From the NCBI GenBank assembly GCA_036745245.1, contig DAIOGN010000133.1, forward strand, positions 1 through 8,510: a stretch of 8,510 nt of DNA, given 5' to 3'. The notes under the pieces were generated by a model, which worked only from the letters and a program-made list of their open reading frames with translations, did not search any database and had not been told where the DNA came from. Position numbers and translations under genes: made by a program. Origin of the DNA: DAIOGN01 sp036745245. GTDB lineage: Bacteria > Zixibacteria > MSB-5A5 > JAUVRN01. Positions 1 to 6,324 of the stretch are shown here, piece after piece; the stretch's first letter is position 1, and each line of letters starts with the position of its first letter.

Positions 1-147
1 GCGCCGCTGGCCTACAAGATTGCCGTCGGCTCGGTCGCGGGCCTCGTGGCGCTCTTGAGCATCCGCCCGGCGCTGAATCTGATAAACCCGAACCAGGCCA
101 TGAACAGGAGCTTCGAGCCGCTGCATCTGGTGAACACGTACGGCGCC
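1..147 (+). other. Lipase maturation factor (LMF)-like segment joined to metG
   Basis: The first ~48 codons do not resemble methionyl-tRNA synthetase. They encode a hydrophobic helix (residues ~7-29, IAVGSVAGLVALLSIRPALN) followed by NPNQAMNRSFEPLHLVNTYGA. From memory, this matches the pattern around the end of the membrane domain of bacterial and animal lipase maturation factors, where a motif like SPxQxMNxSFxPLxLVNTYGAFG occurs. The shared stretch DPLxLVxxYGA in MetG and LMF is where the sequence switches, somewhere within about 112-147. It is listed separately because it is probably from another gene or another genome. Family assignment rests on motif recall only. Confidence 0.6.
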
Positions 148-1101
148 GACGCGACGCGCTACCTGCTGCTGGTGCAGTTCCCGTTCGGCACCGACGGCGA
201 CGTGCAGGAGCAGCGGTTCCCCGAGCGATACAATTCGGATCTCGCCAATGACCTCGGCAACCTGACGAGCCGAGTGGTGAAGCTGTGCGAGCGCACAGGC
301 AGCACGGTCCCCGAACCAGGCGAGCTGGAGGCGGCCGATCGCGCACTTCTGGTGGCGGGCAAGAAGGCGATCGAGGAGACGCGGAAGGAATTCGAGGCCC
401 GCAACCTGCTGGCCATGATTCAGGCGCCCATGCGTCTGGTGCGAGAAGCCAACAAGTACTTCGACACTCAGGCCCCCTGGAAACTCGCGAAGGCAGGCGA
501 AGACGTTCGGCTGCGCACGGTCTTGTATGTGTCGCTCGAGGCTGTGCGTGTGGCCTCGGCACTTCTTGCGCCCGTGATGCCCACGAAAATGCTCGACATT
601 CGCCGGGCCATCGGCATGCCCGACGAAAAGCTCTCGCCGGACGCGGCCGAACTGGGACACCTGCGCGCATTGTCGCCCGGCGCACCGCTGCGCCTGGCCG
701 AATCCATTTTTCCACGACTCGATACGGAGGCTCCCGTGAACCTGCAATCGCCCAGCGCTCCCGAGGCCGCCGTCGACGGGCTCATCAGCATTGAGGACTT
801 CAGCAAAGTGGAGCTGGCCGTGGCGGAAGTGCTGTCGGCCGCGAAGGTGGAAGGCGCCGACCGCCTCCTGAAACTGGAAATCCAGGTGGGCGACGAAAAG
901 CGGCCACTGGTGGCCGGCATCGCGCAGCATTACCAACCAGAGGCGCTGGTGGGCCGCAGGATCATCATCGTAAAGAATCTCAAGCCCGCCAAGATCCGCG
1001 GTCACGAGTCGCGCGGCATGCTCCTGGCCGCCAAGAAGGACGGCAAGGTGATCCTGCTCACCACCGATGGCGAAATCGGTTCAGGTGCGGAGGTGGGCTG
1101 A
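1..1101 (+). CDS. metG: Methionyl-tRNA synthetase, C-terminal part (5' truncated, fused in frame to foreign sequence)
   Basis: Cytoplasmic enzyme that charges tRNA-Met with methionine. The frame is open from base 1 and gives 366 residues. From about residue 47 it reads as MetG: YGADATRYLLL, FPFGTDGD, RYNSDLANDLGNL (start of the anticodon-binding helical domain) and ANKYFDTQAPWKLAK, whose Trp lies in the anticodon-recognition region of the family. After a linker comes the C-terminal EMAP/Trbp111-type tRNA-binding domain, about residues 262-366 (ISIEDFSKVELAV, KPAKIRGHESRGMLLAA). The Rossmann catalytic domain with HIGH and the KMSKS loop, which should sit just before YGADA, are missing. In their place is a hydrophobic segment unlike MetG, described separately. 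The in-frame GTG at 46 is therefore not a credible MetG start. The stop overlaps the putative tatD start by 4 bases. Assignment of the part after ~127 is very secure. Confidence 0.93.
   Translation, partial: APLAYKIAVGSVAGLVALLSIRPALNLINPNQAMNRSFEPLHLVNTYGADATRYLLLVQFPFGTDGDVQEQRFPERYNSDLANDLGNLTSRVVKLCERTGSTVPEPGELEAADRALLVAGKKAIEETRKEFEARNLLAMIQAPMRLVREANKYFDTQAPWKLAKAGEDVRLRTVLYVSLEAVRVASALLAPVMPTKMLDIRRAIGMPDEKLSPDAAELGHLRALSPGAPLRLAESIFPRLDTEAPVNLQSPSAPEAAVDGLISIEDFSKVELAVAEVLSAAKVEGADRLLKLEIQVGDEKRPLVAGIAQHYQPEALVGRRIIIVKNLKPAKIRGHESRGMLLAAKKDGKVILLTTDGEIGSGAEVG
1089..1101 (+). promoter_or_regulatory. Ribosome binding site and CTGA stop/start overlap of metG-tatD
   Basis: GGAGGTG at 1089-1095 is a near-perfect complement of the 16S rRNA 3' end. 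It is followed by CTG at 1098-1100, which overlaps the metG TGA (1099-1101). This is the CTG counterpart of the usual ATGA overlap and decides the tatD start, as no standard start codon is available. The spacer from GGAGG to CTG is 4 bases, slightly short. Inferred, not proven. Confidence 0.5.
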
Positions 1102-1925
1102 GCTTTCCGTCGCCTTCAGCCGCCCTGCGCCTCATCGACACGCACTGTCACCTCGACGCACCAGAGTTCGATGAGGATCGGCCCGATCTGTTGGTGCGCG
1201 CACGTGCCGCGGGAGTCGCCGCCCTGCTCACGCTCGGAACCGACCTGGAATCGTCGCGGCGCGCTGTGGCGCTGACTGAATCGCAGGACAACGTGTTCGC
1301 AGCCGTGGGTCTGCATCCCAACGAGGCGAAAGGCGATGGCGCGGTAGACTGGCGGTCGTATGCGGAGCTGGCAGAGCATCCGAAGGTGATCGCCTGGGGC
1401 GAGATCGGTCTCGACTACCACTGGGATACCACCACACCCGAACGCCAGAAGCGCGTATTCCGTGAACAGCTTGCGTTCGCGCGCGACCTGGGCCTGCCGA
1501 TTTCCGTGCACATCCGCAAGGCGCATGAAGACACACTGGCGATCCTGAGTGAGCCCGCGTTCAAAAACGTGACGGGAATCCTGCACTGCTGGTCGGGTTC
1601 GGTGGACGAAGCCAGACGCGCAGTGGATCTGGGCTATCTCATCGGCATCGGCGGACCGGTCACCTACAAGAACTCGAACACACCCGAAGTGGCCGCCTCT
1701 CTCACCTGGGACAACCTGGTGGTGGAGACCGATGCGCCGTACCTGGCCCCCGTGCCCCTGCGCGGCAGGCGCAACGAACCGGCCTATCTCGATCACACCT
1801 TCCGCGCCCTCGTGACGGCGCGCAACGACCTCGACCCCGAGAATGCGGCGCGCCGGCTGTGGGCCAACTTTCGCCGCGTGTTTCCGCGCTTTGAGCGCTC
1901 CTATGAGACCGCCCCCGCCGGTTAA
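1098..1925 (+). CDS. tatD: TatD-family metal-dependent deoxyribonuclease
   Basis: Metal-dependent hydrolase of the TatD family (TIM-barrel amidohydrolase fold), a cytoplasmic 3'-5' DNA exonuclease linked to DNA repair and degradation. Metal ligands are visible: HCH (residues 16 and 18, in LIDTHCHLD), Glu102 in WGEIGLDYHWD, His138 in VHIRKAH, His163 in GILHCWSGS and Asp212 in VVETDAPYLAPVPLRG. The family signature RRNEPAYL follows. Length of 275 residues is normal for the family. No ATG, GTG or TTG lies between the metG end and the HCH motif; a TTG at 1191 would delete that motif. I therefore chose CTG at 1098: it overlaps the metG stop as CTGA and has GGAGG at 1089-1093 only 4 bases upstream. 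The exact start is uncertain, the gene identity is not. The 3' end overlaps rsmA by 23 bases. Confidence 0.93.
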   Translation: MSFPSPSAALRLIDTHCHLDAPEFDEDRPDLLVRARAAGVAALLTLGTDLESSRRAVALTESQDNVFAAVGLHPNEAKGDGAVDWRSYAELAEHPKVIAWGEIGLDYHWDTTTPERQKRVFREQLAFARDLGLPISVHIRKAHEDTLAILSEPAFKNVTGILHCWSGSVDEARRAVDLGYLIGIGGPVTYKNSNTPEVAASLTWDNLVVETDAPYLAPVPLRGRRNEPAYLDHTFRALVTARNDLDPENAARRLWANFRRVFPRFERSYETAPAG

Positions 1926-2724
1926 GTCGCGCGGCCAGCATTTCCTCAAGGACGAGCGCGTCGTCCACAAGATCGTCGACCTTCTGAATCTCGCCGACGC
2001 GGAGACCATTGTGGAGGTGGGCCCGGGGCGTGGTGCGCTCACCGGCGCGCTGGTGGACACGGGGAAGGCCGTGGTGGCCGTGGAACCCGACAGCCGCATG
2101 ATCCAATTCCTCACAAAGCGCTTCGGCACCAGGCTCACGCTCGTGCACGATAGTGTATTGAACGTCAAAGCCGCCGACATCCTGCCGGCCCGAGGCGGCC
2201 GTGCCGTTCTGGCAGGCAATCTCCCGTACAATCTCTCGGGGCCGATTCTGGGATGGATTTTCGCATCGGCAGCGCATTGGCGCCAGGCCGTGGTCATGCT
2301 GCAACTCGAGGTAGCCAGACGCCTGGTGGCCTCGCCCGCTACGCGCGACTTCGGTCCGCTCGCTGTGGCGTGCGCTCTCGACTTCTCCGCCACCAAGCGA
2401 TTCCTGGTGCGACCGGGGGCTTTCTTCCCGGTGCCTGAGGTGACATCGGCGGTGGTGGAACTCGTTCCACATTCCGAGCCGCCTATTCGCGTGGACGACC
2501 GCGAGGACTTCATGCGCTTCGTACACGCGCTGTTCGCACACCGCCGCAAGAACCTTCGCAACAACCTGCTGGCGGCGGGAGGCGAAGCGCAGTGGTGTGA
2601 ACGGGCCATGGCGACCGCGGGCGTGGACGGCCGGCTGCGCGGCGAGCAACTGCGCTGGCAGAATCTGGCCAGCCTCTATCGCGCAGTGTGCCCCTTCTCG
2701 GGAAACTTCACGCATGGCAGCTAG
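1903..2724 (+). CDS. rsmA: 16S rRNA (adenine(1518)-N6/adenine(1519)-N6)-dimethyltransferase RsmA/KsgA
   Basis: SAM-dependent methyltransferase that dimethylates two adjacent adenines in the 3'-terminal hairpin of 16S rRNA, a late step of small-subunit assembly; loss gives kasugamycin resistance in E. coli. The 273-residue length is typical. Visible motifs: SRGQHFLKD (9-17) at the N terminus, SAM motif I VEVGPGRGALT (38-47), acidic VEPDSRM (60-66), the catalytic NLPYNLSGPIL (106-116), and VPEVTSAVVEL (178-187), with the small C-terminal domain from FMRFVHALFAHRRKNLRNNL (203-222) to RGEQLRWQNLASLYRAV. ATG at 1903 places the SRGQHFL motif at the expected distance from the N terminus. It lies inside the end of tatD (23-base overlap) and has only a weak Shine-Dalgarno, so coupling to tatD translation is likely. 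Overlaps the next gene by 11 bases. Confidence 0.96.
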   Translation: MRPPPPVKSRGQHFLKDERVVHKIVDLLNLADAETIVEVGPGRGALTGALVDTGKAVVAVEPDSRMIQFLTKRFGTRLTLVHDSVLNVKAADILPARGGRAVLAGNLPYNLSGPILGWIFASAAHWRQAVVMLQLEVARRLVASPATRDFGPLAVACALDFSATKRFLVRPGAFFPVPEVTSAVVELVPHSEPPIRVDDREDFMRFVHALFAHRRKNLRNNLLAAGGEAQWCERAMATAGVDGRLRGEQLRWQNLASLYRAVCPFSGNFTHGS

Positions 2725-3166
2725 CACGTACCGCCGGTCCTCCGGACTCTGGCTCTATGCCCTGGTGGCTGCGCTTCTCGGGGCAGGCTGGTATCCGGTG
2801 TTGTCGATCCCCGACGTCACGGGCGATTTTCTCGGCGAAACACCGGGGCGCAGCGTGGTTTGCCTGATGGCCGCCAGCGTGGTGGTGGCATTCTGGTTTC
2901 GCAGATTCATCTTCAGCGCGGATTCCTTTAAGGGGCACCTCCTGCGCGGCGCGGTGTTGCCCTACGCGGGGTGCCTGGTGTATCTCGCCTTGTGGGCGGC
3001 CTGGTGGTGGATTCAGGATCTATTATTCGGCGGCCTGGCCAACCTCCACGACACCGGCTCCCTCTTCGTCATGGGGCTTACGGCCGCGGCTGTGTCGTTT
3101 CTGGTGGTGATTCCCTATGGCCTGGCGTGCCAGTACGCATTGAATTACATGTGGAAACTCGACTGA
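2714..3166 (+). CDS. Small four-helix integral membrane protein, function unknown
   Basis: I do not recognise this 150-residue protein. Four hydrophobic segments are visible: residues ~11-30, ~46-63 (ends in WFRRF), ~77-101 (ends in the Trp-rich ALWAAWWWI) and ~113-146 (possibly re-entrant or long). A loop containing DVTGDFLGETPGR separates the first two. The ATG at 2714 overlaps the last 11 bases of rsmA. Reading upstream in the same frame stays open within rsmA, but ATG 2714 is the only start that leaves just a short charged lead (TYRR) before helix 1. The stop is one base from the next ATG. Position in an operon with metG, tatD and rsmA suggests constitutive expression but gives no functional clue. 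GC-rich codon use matches its neighbours. Confidence 0.8.
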   Translation: MAASTYRRSSGLWLYALVAALLGAGWYPVLSIPDVTGDFLGETPGRSVVCLMAASVVVAFWFRRFIFSADSFKGHLLRGAVLPYAGCLVYLALWAAWWWIQDLLFGGLANLHDTGSLFVMGLTAAAVSFLVVIPYGLACQYALNYMWKLD

Positions 3167-3167
3167 C

Positions 3168-3797
3168 ATGAATCCCGTGTCGAACTACGACGTGTTCGAA
3201 GTGCCGGCGGATCGCGCCGACGATGTAACGCACGTGATGTGCGAGGCGTTTCACGATTATCCCGTAATGCGCTACATCGTGGGCGCGGATGCGGTAGCCT
3301 ACGACGACAAGCTGCACGCGCTCGTGGACTTCTTTGTTCAGGCGCGCTACCTCGACGGTAGCCCTGTGCTGGCCATCGAGTCCAAAGGCGTCATGGTCGC
3401 TGCGACCACTCTCACCGCTCCGAACCCACAGGAAGCACCCGCCGAGTTGTCGCGCATTCGCGAAGGGGTGTGGGCGAAACTGGGCGCGCCCGCCCGTGAA
3501 CGCTACGCCGGCTTGTGCGACATCTGGGGCCGCTTCTGGCTGCACGAACCGCACTACCACGTCAACATGATCGGCGTGTTCTCGAGCCACCAGGGGAGGG
3601 GCTATGCACGAGTTTTGCTGGACTTCATCCACTCGCACTCTGACGCGCGTCGCGACTCGCGCGGCACCTCTCTCACAACCGAAAAGGCGGCCAATGTGAC
3701 ACTGTACGAGCACTTCGGCTACCAGGTCACCGGGTACGAGAAGTTCGGCCCGGATCTTGAGACCTGGGGGATGTTCAGAAAGCGGGAGACCACATAA
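3168..3797 (+). CDS. GNAT-family N-acetyltransferase
   Basis: Soluble 209-residue protein with the GNAT fold, predicted to transfer an acetyl group from acetyl-CoA to an amine of unknown substrate. The acetyl-CoA binding motif A is at residues ~132-151 (VNMIGVFSSHQGRGYARVLL), with the pyrophosphate loop HQGRGYA at 141-147 (Q/RxxGxG/A). Motif B is at ~176-185 (NVTLYEHFGY), followed by the usual C-terminal strand VTGYEKFGPDLETWGMF. The N-terminal half (DVTHVMCEAFHDYPVMRYI) fits the substrate-side helix and strand of the superfamily. ATG at 3168 follows the upstream TGA after one base, so it is most likely the last gene of the metG operon. The C-terminal strand contains TW and GMF as in a GNAT group annotated only generically. 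Substrate cannot be inferred. Confidence 0.9.
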   Translation: MNPVSNYDVFEVPADRADDVTHVMCEAFHDYPVMRYIVGADAVAYDDKLHALVDFFVQARYLDGSPVLAIESKGVMVAATTLTAPNPQEAPAELSRIREGVWAKLGAPARERYAGLCDIWGRFWLHEPHYHVNMIGVFSSHQGRGYARVLLDFIHSHSDARRDSRGTSLTTEKAANVTLYEHFGYQVTGYEKFGPDLETWGMFRKRETT

Positions 3798-3867
3798 GGC
3801 TCCCGAACATGGCCGTCGTAACTGTGGGCTGATTCGATGCCGAACGAGAAGATGTGGTAGAGTCGCC
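3798..3867 (+). other. Intergenic gap with weak -10-like element
   Basis: This 70-base gap separates the metG operon from the next gene. I see no strong terminator hairpin. TAGAGT at 3858-3863 shares four of six bases with the sigma-70 -10 consensus and ends only 4 bases before the ATG at 3868; no good -35 box lies 16-18 bases upstream. If it is a promoter, the message would be nearly leaderless. Low confidence. Confidence 0.25.
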
Positions 3868-4905
3868 ATGCTTCGTTGCACAAACTGCCGGACAGAAATC
3901 GTCACGAAGGACAGCCCCACGGAGGATGGATTCTCCTTCTGTTCCGGATTGTGTCGATACGAGTGGCGGCGAAAGGGAAAAGTAAACCCCTTTGCAGTGC
4001 GCGACACTCCGCAATCCACGGAGTTGCCGGCCACCACATCCAGCCGATTCGCCATTGAGCCGCCGGGATTCGAGGGACGCCACATGGAGGTTCAGCTCAG
4101 CTTCTGGCGGCTGCCGTTCCTGCACCTCGATGGATCACGACAGCGGCCCACAAAGAGTCGATTCTTTCGCAGGCGTCGAGAGTACCTGGCCACGAGCAAT
4201 TTCGGCAAGCCGGCCGTGTTGCATCTCCAGGCGGGCCCGCTGGACCCGGTGCCCTATCTTCGCATCGATGGTCAGATCTTTCGGGTGTGTCGCAAGCTCC
4301 GTGTGTGGGAGCAGATCTGGATCGCGTTGCCCTTGGCGCTCATGATGTTTGGCGGGTTGCTGGGCGGGCTACTGGGTGCCTCAGCCGTTTACACAAACGC
4401 CCTGCTCCTTCGAAGAATACGTCCCTGGCTGCCTCGATTCGTGGTGACAGGCGTCGTGAGCCTCGTCTCACTTCAGGGATACAACGCCGCGGCCAGTATC
4501 ATAAACCCGGCCTTCGCCGCTCTTCAACTTAGCCTCAACTACCAGGACACCATTTCACCCGAGAGAGACTTGCTCACAAGCAGAGCCTGGGTCGCGGCAG
4601 GAAGGTTTGACTCGGCTGGAAACGCGATCACTGTCGACCCCCGCTATGATACAGGATCCCGGGTGTACTTCATGGGCAATGGACGGTTCACGATTCTGAG
4701 CAACCAGGGCCTCCGTGCCGACGGCCGGTGGTCTCTGGACTTGGCTACTCAACAGTTGAGTTTGATCGATCCCACGGCTACTTTGGACGTGGTGCTACAA
4801 CACATCGACCCCGGCTACCTGGTACTGAGAGCCCCCCTGTTTGAAGCCAGGTATGCGTCCGAGGTCATTGTTCCCACGGATCAGGATTTCACGCCCGATC
4901 CCTGA
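3868..4905 (+). CDS. Zinc-ribbon membrane protein with C-terminal lipocalin-like domain
   Basis: A 345-residue protein I cannot assign to a named family. At the N terminus a four-cysteine zinc-binding pattern is visible: Cys4, Cys7, Cys25, Cys29 (CTNC ... FCSGLCR), resembling FCS-type or treble-clef zinc ribbons. A basic linker follows (FFRRRREYL at ~99-107). A clear transmembrane helix is at ~151-175 (Gly/Leu-rich, FGGLLGGLLG), and a second hydrophobic stretch is at ~190-206. The C-terminal part (~239-322) reads RAWVAAGRFDSAGNA, VDPRYDTGSRVYFMGNGRFT, GRWSLDLATQQLSL and GYLVLRAP. This alternating pattern is like lipocalin-like beta-barrel domains in which strands GTW..., F..DGTF and G.W.... 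recur. Probable topology: zinc ribbon in the cytoplasm, two helices, and a beta domain on either side. ATG 3868 was chosen because CxxC begins at residue 4; the Shine-Dalgarno is weak. The gene has more AGA, AGT and ATA codons than neighbours, judged by eye. Confidence 0.75.
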   Translation: MLRCTNCRTEIVTKDSPTEDGFSFCSGLCRYEWRRKGKVNPFAVRDTPQSTELPATTSSRFAIEPPGFEGRHMEVQLSFWRLPFLHLDGSRQRPTKSRFFRRRREYLATSNFGKPAVLHLQAGPLDPVPYLRIDGQIFRVCRKLRVWEQIWIALPLALMMFGGLLGGLLGASAVYTNALLLRRIRPWLPRFVVTGVVSLVSLQGYNAAASIINPAFAALQLSLNYQDTISPERDLLTSRAWVAAGRFDSAGNAITVDPRYDTGSRVYFMGNGRFTILSNQGLRADGRWSLDLATQQLSLIDPTATLDVVLQHIDPGYLVLRAPLFEARYASEVIVPTDQDFTPDP

Positions 4906-4923
4906 GCTGCTCGGACGCCGGAC

Positions 4924-5496
4924 ATGAATCGCAACCGCCTCGAAGCTTTCAGCGATGCCGTGATTGCCATCATCATGACGATCATGGTACTGGAACTCAA
5001 GGTGCCGCACGGCGCCGACTGGCCCTCCTTGCGGCCACTCTTACCCGTGTTCTGTTCGTACGTGCTGTCGTTCGTATACCTGGGCATCTACTGGAACAAC
5101 CACCACCACATGCTGCATGCCGCTCCCACCATCAACGGCATGATTCTGTGGGCCAACCTCCACCTGCTCTTCTGGCTTTCCCTGATACCCTTCTGTACGG
5201 CCTGGATGGGCGAGAATCATCTGGCGTCCCTGCCGACCATGGTCTACGGCGCCGTGCTGGCGTGTGCGGCTGTGGCGTACTACGTGCTTGAACGGACGAT
5301 CATTGCACACCAGGGCGAACTGTCCCGACTGAAGGCTGCCGTGGGCAGCGAAGTCAAAGGAGTGGTGTCGGTCGTCTTGTACCTGGCTGCACTGCCGCTG
5401 GCACAAGTTCACACGGGCATCTCCGTGGCGATCTATGCGCTGGTGGCCGCGATGTGGTTTATTCCCGATCGCAGGATTGAATCCGCGCTTCGATGA
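4924..5496 (+). CDS. TMEM175-family (DUF1211) potassium channel homologue
   Basis: A 190-residue, six-helix membrane protein of the TMEM175 family. Bacterial members form tetrameric K+-permeable channels lacking the classic GYG selectivity filter, with the pore lined by helix 1. The family signature RxxxFSD is present at residues 5-11 (RLEAFSD) and leads into helix 1 (AVIAIIMTIMVLEL). The second signature block also fits: SFVYLGIYWNNHHHMLHA and ILWANLHLLFWLSLIPF, followed by TAWMGEN. Further helices lie at ~99-120, ~140-158 and ~161-178. Length matches single-repeat bacterial TMEM175 proteins. ATG at 4924 puts the RxxxFSD motif at the extreme N terminus as usual. It starts 18 bases after the preceding stop. 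The TGA overlaps an ATG (ATGA at 5493) that could start a longer form of the next gene. Confidence 0.93.
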   Translation: MNRNRLEAFSDAVIAIIMTIMVLELKVPHGADWPSLRPLLPVFCSYVLSFVYLGIYWNNHHHMLHAAPTINGMILWANLHLLFWLSLIPFCTAWMGENHLASLPTMVYGAVLACAAVAYYVLERTIIAHQGELSRLKAAVGSEVKGVVSVVLYLAALPLAQVHTGISVAIYALVAAMWFIPDRRIESALR

Positions 5497-5558
5497 GAGC
5501 CCGGACGCGTGTCTCAACCCTTCCACTGAAATCCAATTCAGTCCACAAGGAGCAACAC

Positions 5559-6113
5559 ATGAACGTTTGTCATAGGCTGGTGTGTGCGGTGGTCTTCCTC
5601 CTCCTGAGCGTCGGCGCAAGCCATGCCGCCGTGGTGGATTCGAGCGACGTGGGCTTCACGCTCAAGTTCAACTCGCTGGCGAAGGCGACTCCCGAGAAGA
5701 GCTTCCGCGGCCTGACCAATTCCATCGGGAAGTGGTGGAGTTCCGCGCACACGTACACGGGTGACGCCGGCAACATGTACATCGAAGACCGCACCGGGGG
5801 CTGCTTCTGTGAGCGGTTTCCAACCGGCGGCGGCATTGAGCACATGCGCGTGGTGTACTCCAATCCGGGAACCGCGCTGCGTCTTCTGGGCGCTCTCGGG
5901 CCCTTGCAGGAGATGGGTATGCAGGGGAGCATGACCTGGGAGTTCGCCGCGGAGGGCGAGGGCACTCGCATCAAGCTCACGTACGCCGTGGGCGGCTACT
6001 GCCCCGGCGGACCGGCGGCACTTGCCCCCGTCGTAGACCAGGTGATCGGAGAGCAGTTCGGCCGTCTGATCCGCTTCCTCGAGACCGGTTTTCCGGAGGC
6101 TGAAGAGAAGTAG
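5559..6113 (+). CDS. Exported SRPBCC (START-like) domain protein
   Basis: A 184-residue protein with a cleavable signal peptide (hydrophobic VVFLLLSVGA, likely cut after SHA at 23 or SHAA at 24), so it is predicted to be periplasmic. The mature part fits the SRPBCC/polyketide-cyclase-like fold, a hydrophobic ligand-binding helix-grip: FTLKFNSLAKATPEKSFRGL, then KWWSSAHTYTGDAGNMYIE, GGCFCERFPTGGGIEHMRVV, LGPLQEMGMQGSMTWEF and LTYAVGGYCPGG. From memory, these segments match a conserved group of exported SRPBCC proteins found in proteobacteria, for which I know no ligand. Start choice: ATG 5559 has AAGGAG at 5547-5552 with a 6-base spacer and gives a clean signal peptide. The in-frame ATG at 5493, overlapping the previous stop, would add 22 residues before the signal peptide and is less likely. 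Cysteines in GGCFC and GGYCPGG could pair. Confidence 0.88.
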   Translation: MNVCHRLVCAVVFLLLSVGASHAAVVDSSDVGFTLKFNSLAKATPEKSFRGLTNSIGKWWSSAHTYTGDAGNMYIEDRTGGCFCERFPTGGGIEHMRVVYSNPGTALRLLGALGPLQEMGMQGSMTWEFAAEGEGTRIKLTYAVGGYCPGGPAALAPVVDQVIGEQFGRLIRFLETGFPEAEEK

Positions 6114-6324
6114 CGCTGAACTCCCCGGAAAGTTAGGGGCTCCGGCCCACACGGTACGGGCCCGGCTCAGCCTTTGGACGGCGGTGCACTCGTTTTGAAC
6201 ACCGATGGGGGCGCTGCAACCTCAACTCCCCTATGGTCTTTCTGTAAAGTAGAGCTAGCGTACAGCGGCGGTATGCCGATTGCGCAGTGGTCCGGCGGAT
6301 ATGAACACCAAGAGGACCGACTCC
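6114..6324 (+). other. Intergenic region with imperfect GC hairpin and weak promoter-like element
   Basis: A non-coding gap of 211 bases. Near its start, CCGGCCC and GGGCCCGG (within about 6143-6175) can form a roughly 7-bp stem with one bulged base and a ~9-base loop. It lacks a proper T-run, so it is a poor intrinsic terminator. TAAAGT at 6245-6250 is a -10-like hexamer (four of six) without a convincing -35 box. Two in-frame alternative starts for the next gene (TTG 6280, ATG 6301) fall inside the gap. Confidence 0.35.

Noticed and set aside
46..48. GTG at 46 as the start of a short MetG-like gene
   Set aside because: It falls inside the hydrophobic LMF-like segment with no Shine-Dalgarno, and the frame is open to base 1, so the start lies outside the window.
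1116..2727. Long minus-strand open frames (over 300 codons) opposite tatD and rsmA
   Set aside because: They mirror strongly supported plus-strand genes with full family motifs, and their translations are Arg/His-rich with no recognisable domain, as expected for antisense frames in GC-rich DNA.
3078..4085. Minus-strand open frame of over 300 codons opposite the GNAT gene
   Set aside because: It spans the end of one gene, all of the GNAT gene, an intergenic gap and the start of the next gene, with no domain-like sequence; a shadow frame.
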